The notes beneath the pieces were generated by a model. That model searched no databases and had not been told where the DNA came from. It saw nothing but the letters and a program-made list of their open reading frames with translations. DNA of 64,000 nt from positions 1 through 64,000 of the forward strand of contig CAWKNX010000007.1 of NCBI GenBank assembly GCA_963851085.1. The letters are read 5' to 3'. This DNA is from DATFVJ01 sp963851085. Its GTDB lineage: Bacteria; Actinomycetota; Actinomycetes; Streptosporangiales; Streptosporangiaceae. Of the stretch, positions 18,933 to 29,084 are shown in pieces (the stretch's first letter is position 1; each line of letters opens with the position of its first letter). A program made the position numbers and the translations under genes.

Positions 18933-19788
18933 ATGACGGAGCAGCAGCAGGCGGGCCTGGCCGCGCAGGGCGTACCGCAGGACGCGATGCGCCGCCTGGC
19001 CGAGCTTCAGCCAGGTAAGGCCGGTTCCATCTTCACCTCCGACTTGTCGGTGAACGAGTTCCTGCTCGTGCGTGAGGCCGGTTTCCGGCCCGCTCGGCCT
19101 GGTGCTCGGAAGCTCGATCTACCACGTCGGCCTCCAGGTCGGCCGGTGGGGCAAGAACCAGGAACTCGACGTCCTCTCCCAGGCCATGTACCACGCCCGC
19201 GAGCTCGCGATGACGCGGATGGAGGCCGAGGCCGATGCGCTGCGACGCGGACGGCATCGTGGGTGTCAGGCTGGACGTCGAGATGAAGGAATTCGGCAAC
19301 GACATCGCCGAGTTCATCGCCGTCGGGACCGCGGTCAAGGCCGAGCCCGGCGCGGGCGGCAGCGCCGGCAGCGGGGTCACCAACTGGCGGAACAACAAGA
19401 ACCAGCCGTTCACGTCCGACCTGTCCGGCCAGGACTTCTGGACACTGATCCGCGCCGGGTACGCGCCGCTCGGCATGGTGATGGGATCGTGCGTCTACCA
19501 CATCGCGCACCAGCGTCTGGGCGGCGTGCTCGGCAATATCGGGCGCAACGTGGAGATCGAGCAGTTCACCCAGGCCCTGTACGACGCGCGTGAACTCGCG
19601 ATGAGCCGGATGCAGGCCGAGGCGGAGGCGCTGCACGCCGAGGGGATCGTGGGCGTGCAGTTGCGCCAGCACAGCCACCAGTGGGGTGCGCACACGACGG
19701 AGTTCTTCGCGATCGGCACCGCGGTGCGTCCGCTGCGCGAGGATCACGTGATCGAGCCCCCGACATGGTGCTCAGCCTCGACGCCTGA
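18933..19788 (+). CDS. second YbjQ-type two-domain protein, frame-broken
   Basis: The gene starts at ATG 18933 behind GAGGGAGACG. It reads MTEQQQAGLAAQGVPQDAM, then GSIFTSDLSVNEFLLVREAG. After breaks near 19095 and 19245 it continues VLGSSIYHVGLQVGRW, LDVLSQAMYHARELAMTRME, VGVRLDVEMKEFGNDIAEFI. A second repeat then runs FTSDLSGQDFWTLIRAGYAP to EFFAIGTAVRPL. The two halves are clearly homologous. At 19757-19761 a run of five C would need six to give the natural ending PDMVLSLDA and a stop at 19788, a clear homopolymer-type error. It is a paralogue of the upstream gene. Function unknown. Confidence 0.75.
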
Positions 19789-20013
19789 GTTACCTGTCAC
19801 GCGGCGCCTCTGCCGGTTCCGCTTAACGCCAGCCGGGTACCGGGACTGAGCGTCGCGTGGCGATGCGTACGCCGGGCCAGCTCTCCGGGCCATCTCCCCG
19901 GGGCACCATCGCCGTCGACGGAGCCGCGGTCGTTGCGGCCACCAAGGCTGAGGCATAGAGCCCGCCGCGACGCCAGGCCTGAGGGGCGGCTCACGGCGTC
20001 CGCGGCGCCCAGC

Positions 20014-20601
20014 TCACTCCTCGGCGGGGCCGCTGACGGCGTCGAGCAGCCGGGCCAGCCGTTCGCGGAGCCCTGGTCTGCGGCTGCCTTGCACCTCGCC
20101 GGCGGCGGCGCTGACCAGGTGCTGCGCGCCGTCGAACGAGACGGGGGAGGTGGCGGCGGGAACGGCGAGCGCCTCGTGGGCCAGTTGCTCGAGTTCGCTG
20201 TCCCCCTGATCGAGCGCGACGATTGTGGCCCCGATCCGCCGTGCGTCGTTCACGCGTTCGAGCAGCGGCGCGGTCGCGGCCTCCACCGCGACGACGAAGA
20301 GGGTCTCGCCGCGCCGCGCCGCCTCCAGCCGGTCCAGGCCGATCCGCAGATGCGCCGGTGCGTCAGGCGGCGGTGACCAGCGGACCAGCGTCGGCATCAG
20401 GGCTGGCACGCCGCCGAGCGAGGCTTCCTCCTGCAGATGGGCGGTGACATGCCAGGGGTCGTTCCCGGGAGTGCCGACGACGAGCAAGCCCCCGCGGCTG
20501 CGGGTGGAGCCCTGGAGCGCCTTGCCGAGCCGCCGCGTGCGTTCGAGCCACCCGGTCTGCGCGAGCAACTCCCTCAGCGCGGCGACCTGGTTCGCGTCCA
20601 T
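20014..20601 (-). CDS. conserved actinobacterial protein of unknown function
   Basis: The 195-residue protein starts MDANQVAALRELLAQTGWLE, then has STRSRGGLLVVGTPGNDPWH, LRIGLDRLEAARRGETLFVV and GATIVALDQGDSELEQLAHE. No catalytic motif is recognised. The alternation of hydrophobic strands and helices suggests a single soluble alpha/beta domain. No signal or TM segment. The start at 20601 is chosen because the frame upstream becomes Arg/Pro-rich noise. It is divergent from the npdG gene, 112 bp away. Confidence 0.65.
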   Translation of the reverse strand: MDANQVAALRELLAQTGWLERTRRLGKALQGSTRSRGGLLVVGTPGNDPWHVTAHLQEEASLGGVPALMPTLVRWSPPPDAPAHLRIGLDRLEAARRGETLFVVAVEAATAPLLERVNDARRIGATIVALDQGDSELEQLAHEALAVPAATSPVSFDGAQHLVSAAAGEVQGSRRPGLRERLARLLDAVSGPAEE

Positions 20602-20713
20602 CGCTCTATGGTGCCGGGCGCGCCAAGCTCGGCGCACCCCAACCGCCGGCCTGGCCCGCAGGAGCGGCGTACCGCGGCGGGCGCGGCGGGCCGGTAATGG
20701 CAGGATCGGGTGC

Positions 20714-21477
20714 ATGGCACAGCGGCAGCAGGATTCGGGCAGCAGTTCCGGCGAGAGCCAGGCGCGGCGCAGCACCGACCACAACCCTGGGCAGCGCGCC
20801 GCGGGTGCTGACCCGGCGCGGCCCGACGTGGCGGATCTTGTCATCGGCATTCTCGGCGGCACCGGCGCCGAGGGACGCGGGCTCGCGCGGCGGTTCGCGA
20901 TGGCGGGCCACACCGTGCTCATCGGCTCCCGCAGCCCGGATCGTGCGCCGCCGCGGTCGCTGGCCTCGACGCGGGGCCGAACGTCCGGGGGATGGCGAAC
21001 GCCGCCGCCGCGCGCGAGGCCGGCATCGTGATCGTGGCGGTGCCATGGGATGGTCACGGAGCGCTCGTCGCGTCACTTGCCGCCGAACTGGCCGGCAAGA
21101 TCGTCATCGATTGCGTGAACCCGCTGGGCTTCGACAAGCAGGGTGCATTCGCACTGCGGGTGGCGGAGGGCAGCGCCGCGCAGCAGACCGCCGCGCTGCT
21201 GCCCGATAGCCGGGTAGTGGGCGCATTCCACCACGTGTCCTCGGTGCTCCTGCTCGACCCCGAGATAACCGAAGTGCCGATGGACGTGCTCGTGCTCGGC
21301 GACGACCGCGCGGCCACCGACGTGGTGCAGGCGCTGGCCGCGCGTATCCCCGGTATGCGCGGCGTCTACGCCGGCCGCCTGCGCAACTGCGCCCAGGTGG
21401 AGGCTCTCACCGCCAACCTCGTCGCGATCAACCGCCGGTACAAGGCCCACGCGGGCCTGCGTATCACCGACATCTGA
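20714..21477 (+). CDS. npdG: F420H2:NADP+ oxidoreductase (one frame break)
   Basis: The enzyme transfers hydride between coenzyme F420 and NADP, supplying F420H2 for F420-dependent reductases. After a Ser/Arg-rich leader, the Rossmann fold starts VIGILGGTGAEGRGLARRFA, with the NADP-binding HTVLIGSRSPDRA. One base is missing near 20947; correcting it yields AAVAGLDAGPNVRGMANAAA and joins the second half: VIVAVPWDGHGALV, KIVIDCVNPLG, RVVGAFHHVSSVLL, and the C-terminal AGRLRNCAQVEALTANLVAI of the family. Total about 250 residues. It implies the host makes F420. Confidence 0.92.
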
Positions 21478-21576
21478 GCTTCGAGCCCATATGCTTAACG
21501 GCTGCGCAGAGCCGACATGCGACCCCGTGCGGGGATTCCCGCGTCATGGTAGGCCCGTTGGGGGCGCGACAGCGCG

Positions 21577-22439
21577 TCAGCGGTAGGCGTACTCGTCGGT
21601 CGGGAACGCTCCCGAGCCGACGTCCGCGGCGAACGACTGCGCCGCTGACCGGAGCGCGCCCGCGACGTCGACGTACTGCTTGACGAATTTTGGCGTCCGC
21701 CGCGAGAGGCCGGCCATGTCCTGCCAGACGAGGACCTGCGCGTCGCAGTCCGCGCCTGCGCCGATGCCGATGGTCGGGATGGACAGGGACGCCGTCACGC
21801 GGGAAGCCGAGCTCGGCGGGTACGCATTCGAGTACCACAGAGAAGGCGCCGGCCGCCTCGAGGGATTTGGCGTCGGAAAGCAGTTCCTCGCCGTCCTCCC
21901 CGCGGCCCTGGACCCGGTATCCGCCGAAAGCGTGGACCGACTGCGGGGTAAGGCCAAGGTGGCCCATGACCGGTATGCCCGAAGCGACCAGCTCTTCGAC
22001 CTGGTGCAGGACCCGCCGCCCGCCCTCCAGTTTGACCGCGTGCGCCCCCGACTCCTTCATGAACCTGGTGGCCGCGGCGAGCGCCGCCTCTGCCGACGCC
22101 TGGTAGGACCCGAACGGCAGGTCGGCGACGACCAGCGCCCTGCTGGTGCCGCGTACCACGGCGGCGGTGAGCGGGATGAGGTCGTCCACGGTCACCGGGA
22201 TGGTGGAGTCGTAGCCGTAGACGACCATCGCGGCCGAATCACCCACCAGCAGCACGGGAATGCCCGCATCATCGAACACCCGTGCGGTGAGCGCGTCATA
22301 GGCGGTCAGCATCGGCCACTTCTCGCCGCGCACCTTCGCGGCGGCGATGTCGCGGACCGTGACCCGCCTCGTTCGCGGTTCCCCCGTAGAGGGTGGTGAC
22401 CTGACTGGGCGCGCAGATATGGGCAGTGGGAGCAGTCAT
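21577..22439 (-). CDS. panB: 3-methyl-2-oxobutanoate hydroxymethyltransferase (two frame breaks)
   Basis: This is the first committed step of pantothenate synthesis, transferring a hydroxymethyl group from methylene-tetrahydrofolate to ketoisovalerate. The start ATG 22439 follows an AGGAGG at 7 bp. At 22385-22389 a run of five G/C should be four; correcting it gives TRRVTVRDIAAAKVRGEKWP. The body has MLTAYDALTARVFDDAGIPV, LLVGDSAAMVVYGYDST, VADLPFGSYQ, HAVKLEGG and MGHLGLTPQSVHAFGGYRVQ. A second break near 21800 leads into SIPTIGIGAGADCDAQVLVW and the C-terminus. These are all the known metal and substrate motifs, so the gene is almost certainly functional in the cell. Confidence 0.93.
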
Positions 22440-22582
22440 GGTGAAACCTCCTGGCCTCGAGGCGCCCTGATGGCGTCCCCGGACAACACGATCATCGACA
22501 TGTCCCGACCCGGCAGTGAAGCCCCTCGAAGGTCCTGCCGCTGAACCTGAAAGTCCCGGCGAAGCCCCGGAATAGATTCCGA

Positions 22583-22605
22583 AACGAGTACCGTTCCGTA
22601 TCGTT
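22583..22605. promoter_or_regulatory. inverted repeat, candidate TetR operator
   Basis: AACGAGTACCGTTCCGTATCGTT is an imperfect palindrome 50 bp upstream of the MFS start, in the divergent panB/MFS gap. TetR-family operators controlling efflux pumps look like this, and a TetR gene lies directly after the pump. Confidence 0.5.
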
Positions 22606-22654
22606 GTAAGCTTCTGGCACAACCCAGCGGGACCTCAGCAGACTTGAAGGCACC

Positions 22655-24438
22655 ATGGCTCAGCAAAGCTCCGCCTCCAGACGGCCGCGCCGCCGACCTG
22701 GCCGTGACCCCGGATGGCCCCGGCTCCTGTGCGGCTGCCGAAGCGCGGGCCGCCGCGATCTCCGAGGAGTGTATCGCCGCCGCTGGTACATCCTCAGCGT
22801 CTTGGTCGTCGGCCTCCTCGTCATCGTCCTCGACAACACTGTCCTCAACATCGCGCTGAAGACGATCGCGGATCCGAAGGGCGGGCTCGGCGCGAGCCAG
22901 AGCCAGCTCGAATGGGCGATCAACTCCTACACGCTGATGTTCGCCGGGCTGCTGTTCACGTTCGGCGTGATCGGCGACAGTATCGGGCGCAGGCGGATGC
23001 TCATCATCGGTTTGGTGCTTTTCGGCGTCGCCTCGCTGCTTTCCGCGTATGCGCACACGCCCGACCAGCTGATCTCGGCCCGCGCGGCGATGGGTTTCGG
23101 CGGTGCGGCGGTCATGCCGCAGACGCTGTCCATCATCTCGAACGTGTTCGATCCACGTGAGCGCGGCCGCGCCATCGCCATCTGGGCCGCCGCGGTCGGC
23201 GCGGGGTTCGCCATCGGGCCGGTGCTCGGCGGCCTGCTGCTCGACCACTTCTGGTGGGGCTCGGTCTTTCTGATCAACGTGCCGATCGTCGCGGTCGGTG
23301 CGCTGCTGGTACTGTTCATCGTCCCTGAGTCGCGCAACCCCGACCCGGGCAAGGTTGACGCCGCGGGCGTGCTGCTTTCCATCGCGGGCCTCGTGCTCGT
23401 GGTCTACGGGATCATCCAGGGCGGCGACACGGGTGCCTGGGTGCGCTGGACGTGCTCGGTCCGGTCTTCGGCGGGCTGGCGGTGCTCGTGCTGTTTGGCT
23501 GGCACGAGAGCCGGATCAGCCACCCGTCGCTTGATGTGCGGCTGTTCCGCGATCCGCGGCTGTCGGCGTCCGTCGGCGCCATCGCGCTGGTGTTCTTCGC
23601 GCTGGCCGGCGCGATCTTCTTCATCAGCTTCTACATGCAGAACGTCCGCGGCTACAGCCCGCTGCACGCGGGTCTGCTGACGCTGCCGCTCGCGGCGGGG
23701 CAGATGCTGTTCTCGCCACGCAGCGCGACGCTGGTGCGGAGGTTCGGCGCCAAGGTCGTGACCACGATCGGGCTGCTGCTGGTCGCCGTGGCACTGGCCG
23801 GCTATCACTTCCTTGGCGCGGACACCCCGATCTGGGTGCTCGGCGTGATCTTCTTCGTCCAGGGCGCCGGGATGGCCAACGTGATGCCGCCCGCCACCGA
23901 GGCGGTGATGTCGGTACTGCCGCGTGAGCGGGCCGGTGCGGGTTCGTCGCTGAACAACACCGCACGGCAGGTTTCCGTCGCGCTCGGTGTCGCGGTGCTC
24001 GGTTCGATCCTCGCCCAGGTCTACCGCGAGCCAGCTGAGCCCGCACCTGGCCGGCCTGCCTGGCGAGCGCACGCGCGACCGCGACCGCGTCGATCACCGG
24101 CGCTCAGGCTGTCGCACAGCAGCTAGGCCCGGCAGGCAACCGGCTGCTCGCCCCGGCGAGCGATGCGTTCGTGAATGCGATGCACGTCACATCACTGATC
24201 TCGGCCGGCGATCGCCCTCGTCGGCGCGATCGTGGTGTTCATCTGGATGCCAGGGATACGCGGCCGTGCACACGCGCAGGAAGCTGGCAAGCAGGCTCAG
24301 GCACCGGTAACGGCAGCCGTCGGGGAACCCGTGCACGCGATGGCCACGGAGCACGCTCGGATAACGACCGCCGAGCGCGCCGAGGCTACGGTTACGGGGC
24401 ACCCGGTCACCGAGCCCGTGGCCGTCGTAAGGATGTGA
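22655..24438 (+). CDS. MFS drug exporter, DHA2 (EmrB/QacA) type, frame-broken
   Basis: The 14-helix major facilitator protein shows its motifs in order: YILSVLVVGLLVIVLDNTVL (motif D1, helix 1), WAINSYTLMFAGLLFTFGVI, GDSIGRRRMLIIGL (motif A), AAMGFGGAAVMPQTLSIISN (motif B) and GAGFAIGPVLGGLLLD (motif C). The frame breaks near 23440 and resumes as FGGLAVLVLFGWHESR. It breaks again near 24020-24100 and near 24205 before VGAIVVFIWMPGIRG and an Ala/Thr-rich tail. Members export dyes, antiseptics and antibiotics using the proton gradient. The stop lies 5 bp before the TetR gene, so both are in one operon. Confidence 0.88.
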
Positions 24439-24443
24439 CGCAG

Positions 24444-25105
24444 ATGACACCGGCAGCCCTCGGCACCGTCGCACCGGCCGACGCACCAGGCTCGGTCAGC
24501 GACGGTCCCGAGCGCCGGGCCGGGCAATGCCCGCCGTCCCGGCCGGCCTCGCAGCGAGGAGGCCGACCGGGCGATCATCGACGCCGCGCTCGATCTGTTC
24601 GCGGAGATCGGGCGCGGGGGGCCTGTGCATCGAGGCCGTCGCGGCACGCGCGGGCGTCGGCAAGACCACGATCTACCGGCGCTGGCCGGGCAAGGAAGAT
24701 CTGCTCGTCGATGCGCTCGCTACGCTCAAGACCCCGCTGCCAGCGCCGTCAGGTCAATCGGCACGCGATGACCTGGCGGCACTTCTGCGCGTCATGTGCG
24801 CCGACTTCACCGACCCGCGGCGGGTGCGCGCGACCGCCTTGCTGCATGGCGAGGGAATCAGGTACCCGCGGCTGCTGCAGCGGTTCACCGAGTCGGTCGT
24901 CGAGCCACGCCGTGAGGTGTTCAGGAATGTCCTGCGCCGCGGGATCGAAAGCGGCGAGCTGCGCGCTGACATCGACATCGAGACAGCGCTCTTCATGATG
25001 ACGGGCGCGATCCAGGCCATGGCGCGGTGCGGCGTCGACGCCATCCCGGCCGACTACGCCGACCGGATCGTCGACCAGCTTCTCGCGGGCCTATCTCCCC
25101 GCTGA
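24444..25105 (+). CDS. TetR/AcrR-family repressor (frame-broken near the N-terminus)
   Basis: After a flexible N-terminus (MTPAALGTVAPADAPGSVSD), corrections near 24525 and 24610 give the expected helix 1 (DRAIIDAALDLFAEIG). The TetR helix-turn-helix CIEAVAARAGVGKTTIYRRW then follows in frame, with WPGKEDLLVDALAT. The ligand-binding half has VEPRREVFRNVLRRGIESGE and ALFMMTGAIQAMARCGVD. It most likely represses the preceding MFS pump and itself through the palindrome at 22583-22605, with a pump substrate as inducer. That pairing is inferred from gene order. Confidence 0.88.
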
Positions 25106-25314
25106 ACGACTCCGCCCGCACATCCGCGCCTCCGAGATCCCCGGTCGAGAAGATCCAGGTGACTCTCATCGATCGAAGCGCGCGTCAGCACCTGACAAGA
25201 TCGTCTGGGCCCTGGTCGCGGACCCAATTCCCTGACCGTGCTTCGCTGACCGTGCTTCCCTGACCGTGCTTCCCTGACCGCGCGGACCGCTTCCGCGAAC
25301 TCCGCTGCCGCAGC
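25106..25314. other. short intergenic stretch
   Basis: It contains three copies of a 14-15 bp unit (tgaccgtgcttccc and variants) at about 25235-25280. No gene is visible. Confidence 0.5.
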
Positions 25315-25701
25315 TCAGACGAGGATCACATTAAGCCCGGCGACTACGGGGATGTCAGCATCCTGCGTCACGAGTGCGATGCCAAGCGCGAGAGCCGTCG
25401 CCGCGATCCAGCTGTCGTTAACCCCCATCCGCTGTCCCGCATCACGCAGACCAACGCGAAGCTCCGCCCACGCCCGGGCGACGGCGTCGTCGACGGGTAC
25501 CGGGTCCAGCCCAAGCGCGCGCTCCAGAGTGTCCAGCCGTCGGGCTCGGCTCACGGCATCGGACGCGGCCAGCACGCCCGCCCGCAGCTCTGCGATCGTG
25601 ACGATCGATACCCCGAGCTCGTCAGGCAACCGATCAGCGGCAAGGGAGCGGCCGGACCCGTCGGCGATGAAAACCGACGTGTCGGCCAGACCTCTGCTCA
25701 C
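25315..25701 (-). CDS. VapC-type PIN-domain toxin
   Basis: The 128-residue PIN ribonuclease has acidic residues in the expected places: Asp in RGLADTSVFIAD, Glu in SIVTIAELRAGV, Asp in RMGVNDSWIAATAL and Asp in LVTQDADIPVVAG. PIN toxins of this family cut tRNA or rRNA when freed from their antitoxin. It overlaps the antitoxin gene by 4 bp (ATGA), the usual TA coupling. Target unknown. Confidence 0.93.
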   Translation of the reverse strand: MSRGLADTSVFIADGSGRSLAADRLPDELGVSIVTIAELRAGVLAASDAVSRARRLDTLERALGLDPVPVDDAVARAWAELRVGLRDAGQRMGVNDSWIAATALALGIALVTQDADIPVVAGLNVILV

Positions 25702-25955
25702 AGCGGGGGCAAGTCGTCGGTGGTATCGGGCGCAAGCTCGTCGATGTCCTGGCGCAGCCCTGGGTCGGCCTGATGGCTGGCGAACCGGTCGAGAAACGCC
25801 GCGCGCGACATCCAGCGGATCCGGCTGCCGACCGGCGCCAGGATCGCAACAGGCTTTCCGGCGACGGTGATGACAAGTTCCTCACCCGCCTCCACCCGGC
25901 GCAGGACGCCCCGGGTGTCGTTGCGTAGCTCGCGTGATGGAAGCTCGACTGTCAT
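25698..25955 (-). CDS. Phd/YefM-family antitoxin of a VapBC-type module
   Basis: The 85-residue protein begins MTVELPSRELRNDTRGVLRR, then VEAGEELVITVAGKPVAILA, which is the Phd/YefM DNA-binding N-terminal domain. The C-terminal third (ASHQADPGLRQDIDELAPDT) is acidic and likely disordered until it wraps the toxin. It is first in the operon and should both neutralise the PIN toxin and repress the promoter upstream of 25955. Confidence 0.9.
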   Translation of the reverse strand: MTVELPSRELRNDTRGVLRRVEAGEELVITVAGKPVAILAPVGSRIRWMSRAAFLDRFASHQADPGLRQDIDELAPDTTDDLPPL

Positions 25956-26156
25956 GCGACAAGTGTAGCAGGATGCGACAGTCGGGCTGAGACACCATTT
26001 CGCGGGACAGGTCGACGCTCGGTCTCCAGTAGGTCGGCGTGGGTAACCCGATGCTGTGGGCTCCCTGGTCGGCGGCCGGAGCGGCGTCCCTTCGCAGGCG
26101 CCGCAGCCTGGTGCGGGGGAGGCCGCGCGATGACACCTGCGTGCCCACCAGTGAGT
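25956..26156. other. intergenic stretch upstream of the toxin-antitoxin pair
   Basis: No gene seen. It contains gcgacaagtgtagcaggatgcgaca just before the antitoxin start, with a repeated tgcgaca that might be an operator half-site. Confidence 0.35.
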
Positions 26157-28008
26157 TCACGCAGGACCTCCGGGGCGGTGCTCGCGCCAGCGGCTGGTGA
26201 TGGGCAGCCGCCTGTCCCTGCCGAAGTTCTTCGGCGTGATCTTGGGCCCCGGCGGGTACTGCCGCCGCTTGTACTCGGCCGCGTCCACCATCCTGATCAC
26301 CCGTTCCACCAGGTCCGGGTCGTGCCCGGCGGCCACGAGCGCGGCCGTGCCCATGTCCTTGACGACGTAGTCGTCGAGCAGCCGGTCGAGCACCTCGTAG
26401 TCGGGCAGCGTGTCGGTATCGAGCTGACCGGGCGCCAGCTCGGCGCTCGGCGGCTTGAGGATCGAGTTCTCCGGGATCGGCGGCGTCTCACCTCGCTCGC
26501 GTGCCCGCTCGTTGCGCCACCGCGCAAGCTCCCACACCAGCGTCTTCAGCACGTCCTTGATCGGCGCGAAACCGCCCGCGGAGTCGCCGTAGAGCGTCGA
26601 ATAACCGACCGCGAGCTCACTCTTGTTCCCCGTGGTCAGCACCAGGTGGCCGTGCTCATTGGACAGCGCCATCAAGGTGGTGCCGCGCACCCGCGCCTGC
26701 AAGTTCTCCGCCGCGAGACCGTGCAGGTCGAGCTCGCGCTCGAACGCCGCCACGATGCCGGCGATCGGCACCGTAACCGCATGCAGGCCCTGCCGCTTGA
26801 CCAGGTCCTCCGCGTCGGTCACCGAATGAGGGCTCGAGTACCTGCTGGGCATCAGCGCCGTGTGCACGCGTCCGGCGCCGAGCGCGTCTGCCGCGACGGT
26901 CGCGGTGAGCGCGGAGTCGATCCCGCCGGACAGGCCGAGGATCACCGAGCCGAAACCGTTCTTGCGCACATAGTCGCGGACCCCGGTGACGAGCGCGGTG
27001 TACACCTCCGCCAGGTCATCAAGACGCGGCGTGCACACGTTGACCGACGGCGCGGCGCGCGGCAGCCGTTCGGGATCGGTTTCGCCCGCACCCTCCGGCG
27101 CCGGCAGCGTGAGCCGGCGGATCGTCATCACGGTGCCGTCCCGCGCATCGGCCGGGGTGTCACCGTCGGCGACGGCCGGGTCGGCGGCCGGCAGCTCCAG
27201 GTCCGCGACCACGAGCGCGTCGTCGAACTGTGGCCCACGGGCGATCAGCTCACCGGCCGAGTCCACGACAATGGAATCGCCGTCGAACACAAGCTCGTCC
27301 TGGCCGCCCGTCATGTTGACGTAGGCGAGCGCGGCGCCGGCCTCCCTGGCGCGGCGGACGCAGAGATCCAGGCGCACGTCGTCCTTGCCGCGTTCGTATG
27401 GAGAGGCGTTCGGGACCACGAGCAGGGCCGCCCCGGCCTGCCTGGTGACCGTCACGGGCCCACCGTCCTGCCACAGGTCCTCGCAGACCGCGATCGCGAC
27501 GTCCACGGCCTCGCCGCTCGCCCCGGCCGGCGCGTGCGCCTGCGCCGCCGGGCAGCCTGAAGACGGGCAGCGTGTCACCCGGGACGAAGTACCTGTACTC
27601 GTCGAACACGCCGTAGTTGGGCAGGTGATGCTTGGCGCTGCGGGCGGCGACCCGGCCCTGGTAGATCAGCGCCGCCGCGTCGAGCGGCGCGCCCGCGGGC
27701 AGGCCCGTGCGCGGCGCGACGCCGGTCCGCCGGTCCAGGTAACCGACCACGACCGCGAGGTCGCCAAGCCCGTCGGCGGCGAGCCGGGCGGCAAGGCCGT
27801 GCAGCGCCGCCACCGAGGCGTCCACGAACGAGGCACGCAGGGCGAGATCTTCCACCGGGTAGCCGGTGAGCATCATCTCGGGGAACACCGCCACTCGCGC
27901 GCCCGCGTCAGCGGCCCTGCGTGACCATTCCGCGATGAGAGCGGCGTTTCCTTCCAGGTCTGCGACGGTGGCGTTCACCTGAGCGAGGGCGATCCGTAGC
28001 CGGGTCAC
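26157..28008 (-). CDS. nadE: glutamine-dependent NAD+ synthetase (one frame break)
   Basis: This enzyme amidates deamido-NAD in the last step of NAD synthesis. The N-terminal nitrilase-type glutaminase domain has the Glu in FPEMMLTGYPVEDL, the Lys in SAKHHLPNYGVFDEYRYF and the Cys in IAVCEDLWQDGG. The frame breaks near 27555, between the Lys and Cys motifs, within a Gly/Ala/Arg-rich loop. The C-terminal synthetase domain has the PP-loop VILGLSGGIDSALTA, then LMPSRYSSPHSV, LVLTTGNKSELAVGYSTLYG and the C-terminal EYKRRQYPPGPKITPK. Start GTG 28008. At about 617 residues, its size is normal for the class. Confidence 0.95.
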
Positions 28009-28257
28009 CCGTTCAGCTTAGAGGTCGCGCGGATAGGGCGCCGGATCAGCGAGCGGGTCATCCGCGCCCGGCTGGCAAGACCGCAGCCCGAAGGCGTGCC
28101 TGGATCCCGCGTCGAGGGCGAGAACGCCGCCAGCCGGGATGCGGGGGCCCGCGAGCCCGGCAGTCCTATCCGCGCGACCTCTTATAGTGCCCGCAAGGAC
28201 AGACTGGATCCGCGTATGCGGCGATTGACCGCGCCTGCGGCCGGAACGGAGGCAGCG
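28009..28257. promoter_or_regulatory. divergent intergenic region between nadE and the sugar-acid cassette
   Basis: These 250 bp should hold both promoters. No operator is convincing. An imperfect repeat (gtcgcgcggatag, and cgcgcgacctcttatag) lies at its two ends. Confidence 0.4.
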
Positions 28258-29081
28258 GTGGGAGATCACGCCGGAAGCGTGGCGCTGGTGACCGGCGGAT
28301 CGAGCGGGATCGGGCGGGCGGTCGCCGAACTGCTCGCGGCCGGGGGAGCGAAGGTGGCGGTCAACTCGGCCGATGCCGGCGAGGCCGCGTCGCCCGGGCG
28401 ATCACGGCGAGCGGCGGCACGGCGGTGCCCGCTGTCGCGGACGTCCGTGACCAGGCGGCGATCGCGTCCGCGGTACGCACCACGGCCGAGGCGTTCGGCT
28501 CGCTCGACACCCTCGTCACCTGTGCGGGGATCCAGCGCTACGGAACCGTAACCAGCACCGACGAGACAACGTGGGACGACGTCTTCGCGGTCAACGTCAA
28601 GGGCGTCTTCCTCGCGGCGAGGGCCGCGCTGCCATACCTGCGGGGCAGTGCGAGGGGAGCGATCGTGGTCGTGTCGTCTGTCCAGGCGTACGCGACCCAG
28701 GCCGGCGTCGCCGCCTACGCGGCCAGCAAGGGCGCGCTGAACGCGCTGGTCCGGTCCATGGCGATCGATGAGGCGCCGCATCGGGTCCGGGTCGTCGCGG
28801 TGTGCCCGGGTTCGGTCGACACGCCGATGCTGCGCCATTCGGCCGGCCTGTTCAGCGACGGCAGCCCGGCTGGGACGCAGCGGACCATCGACGGCTGGGG
28901 CCGCGCGCACCCACTGGGCCGGGTGGCGCGGCCCAGCGAGATCGCGGAAGTCGTCGGTTTTCTCGCAAGCCCGCGCGCGGGCTTCGTTACCGGGGCGGAC
29001 ATCCGGGTGGATGGCGGGCTCCTCGCGAGGATTGGCGTCACCATCCCAGCAGACGCTGACGCTAGCAACGGTGAGGTGTGA
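28258..29081 (+). CDS. short-chain dehydrogenase/reductase (one frame break)
   Basis: The classical SDR has SVALVTGGSSGIGRAVAELL (NAD(P) binding), then VNSADAGEA. A break near 28390 is followed by AVPAVADVRDQAAIASAV. It then continues with DTLVTCAGIQRYG (the NNAG-equivalent), IVVVSSVQAYATQAGVAAYA (catalytic Ser and YAASKGA Tyr/Lys) and RVVAVCPGSVDTPML. The C-terminus carries FVTGADIRVDGGLL. Start GTG 28258 follows GGAGG at 5 bp. As first gene of a cassette with mannonate dehydratase and an SMP-30 lactonase, it probably oxidises a sugar or uronate alcohol, for example fructuronate to mannonate or an aldose to a lactone. That substrate is inference. Confidence 0.88.
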
Positions 29082-29084
29082 CGC

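Noticed and set aside
26130..27560. 476-codon plus-strand open frame opposite nadE
   Set aside because: A shadow of nadE in a high-GC genome; no recognisable motif.
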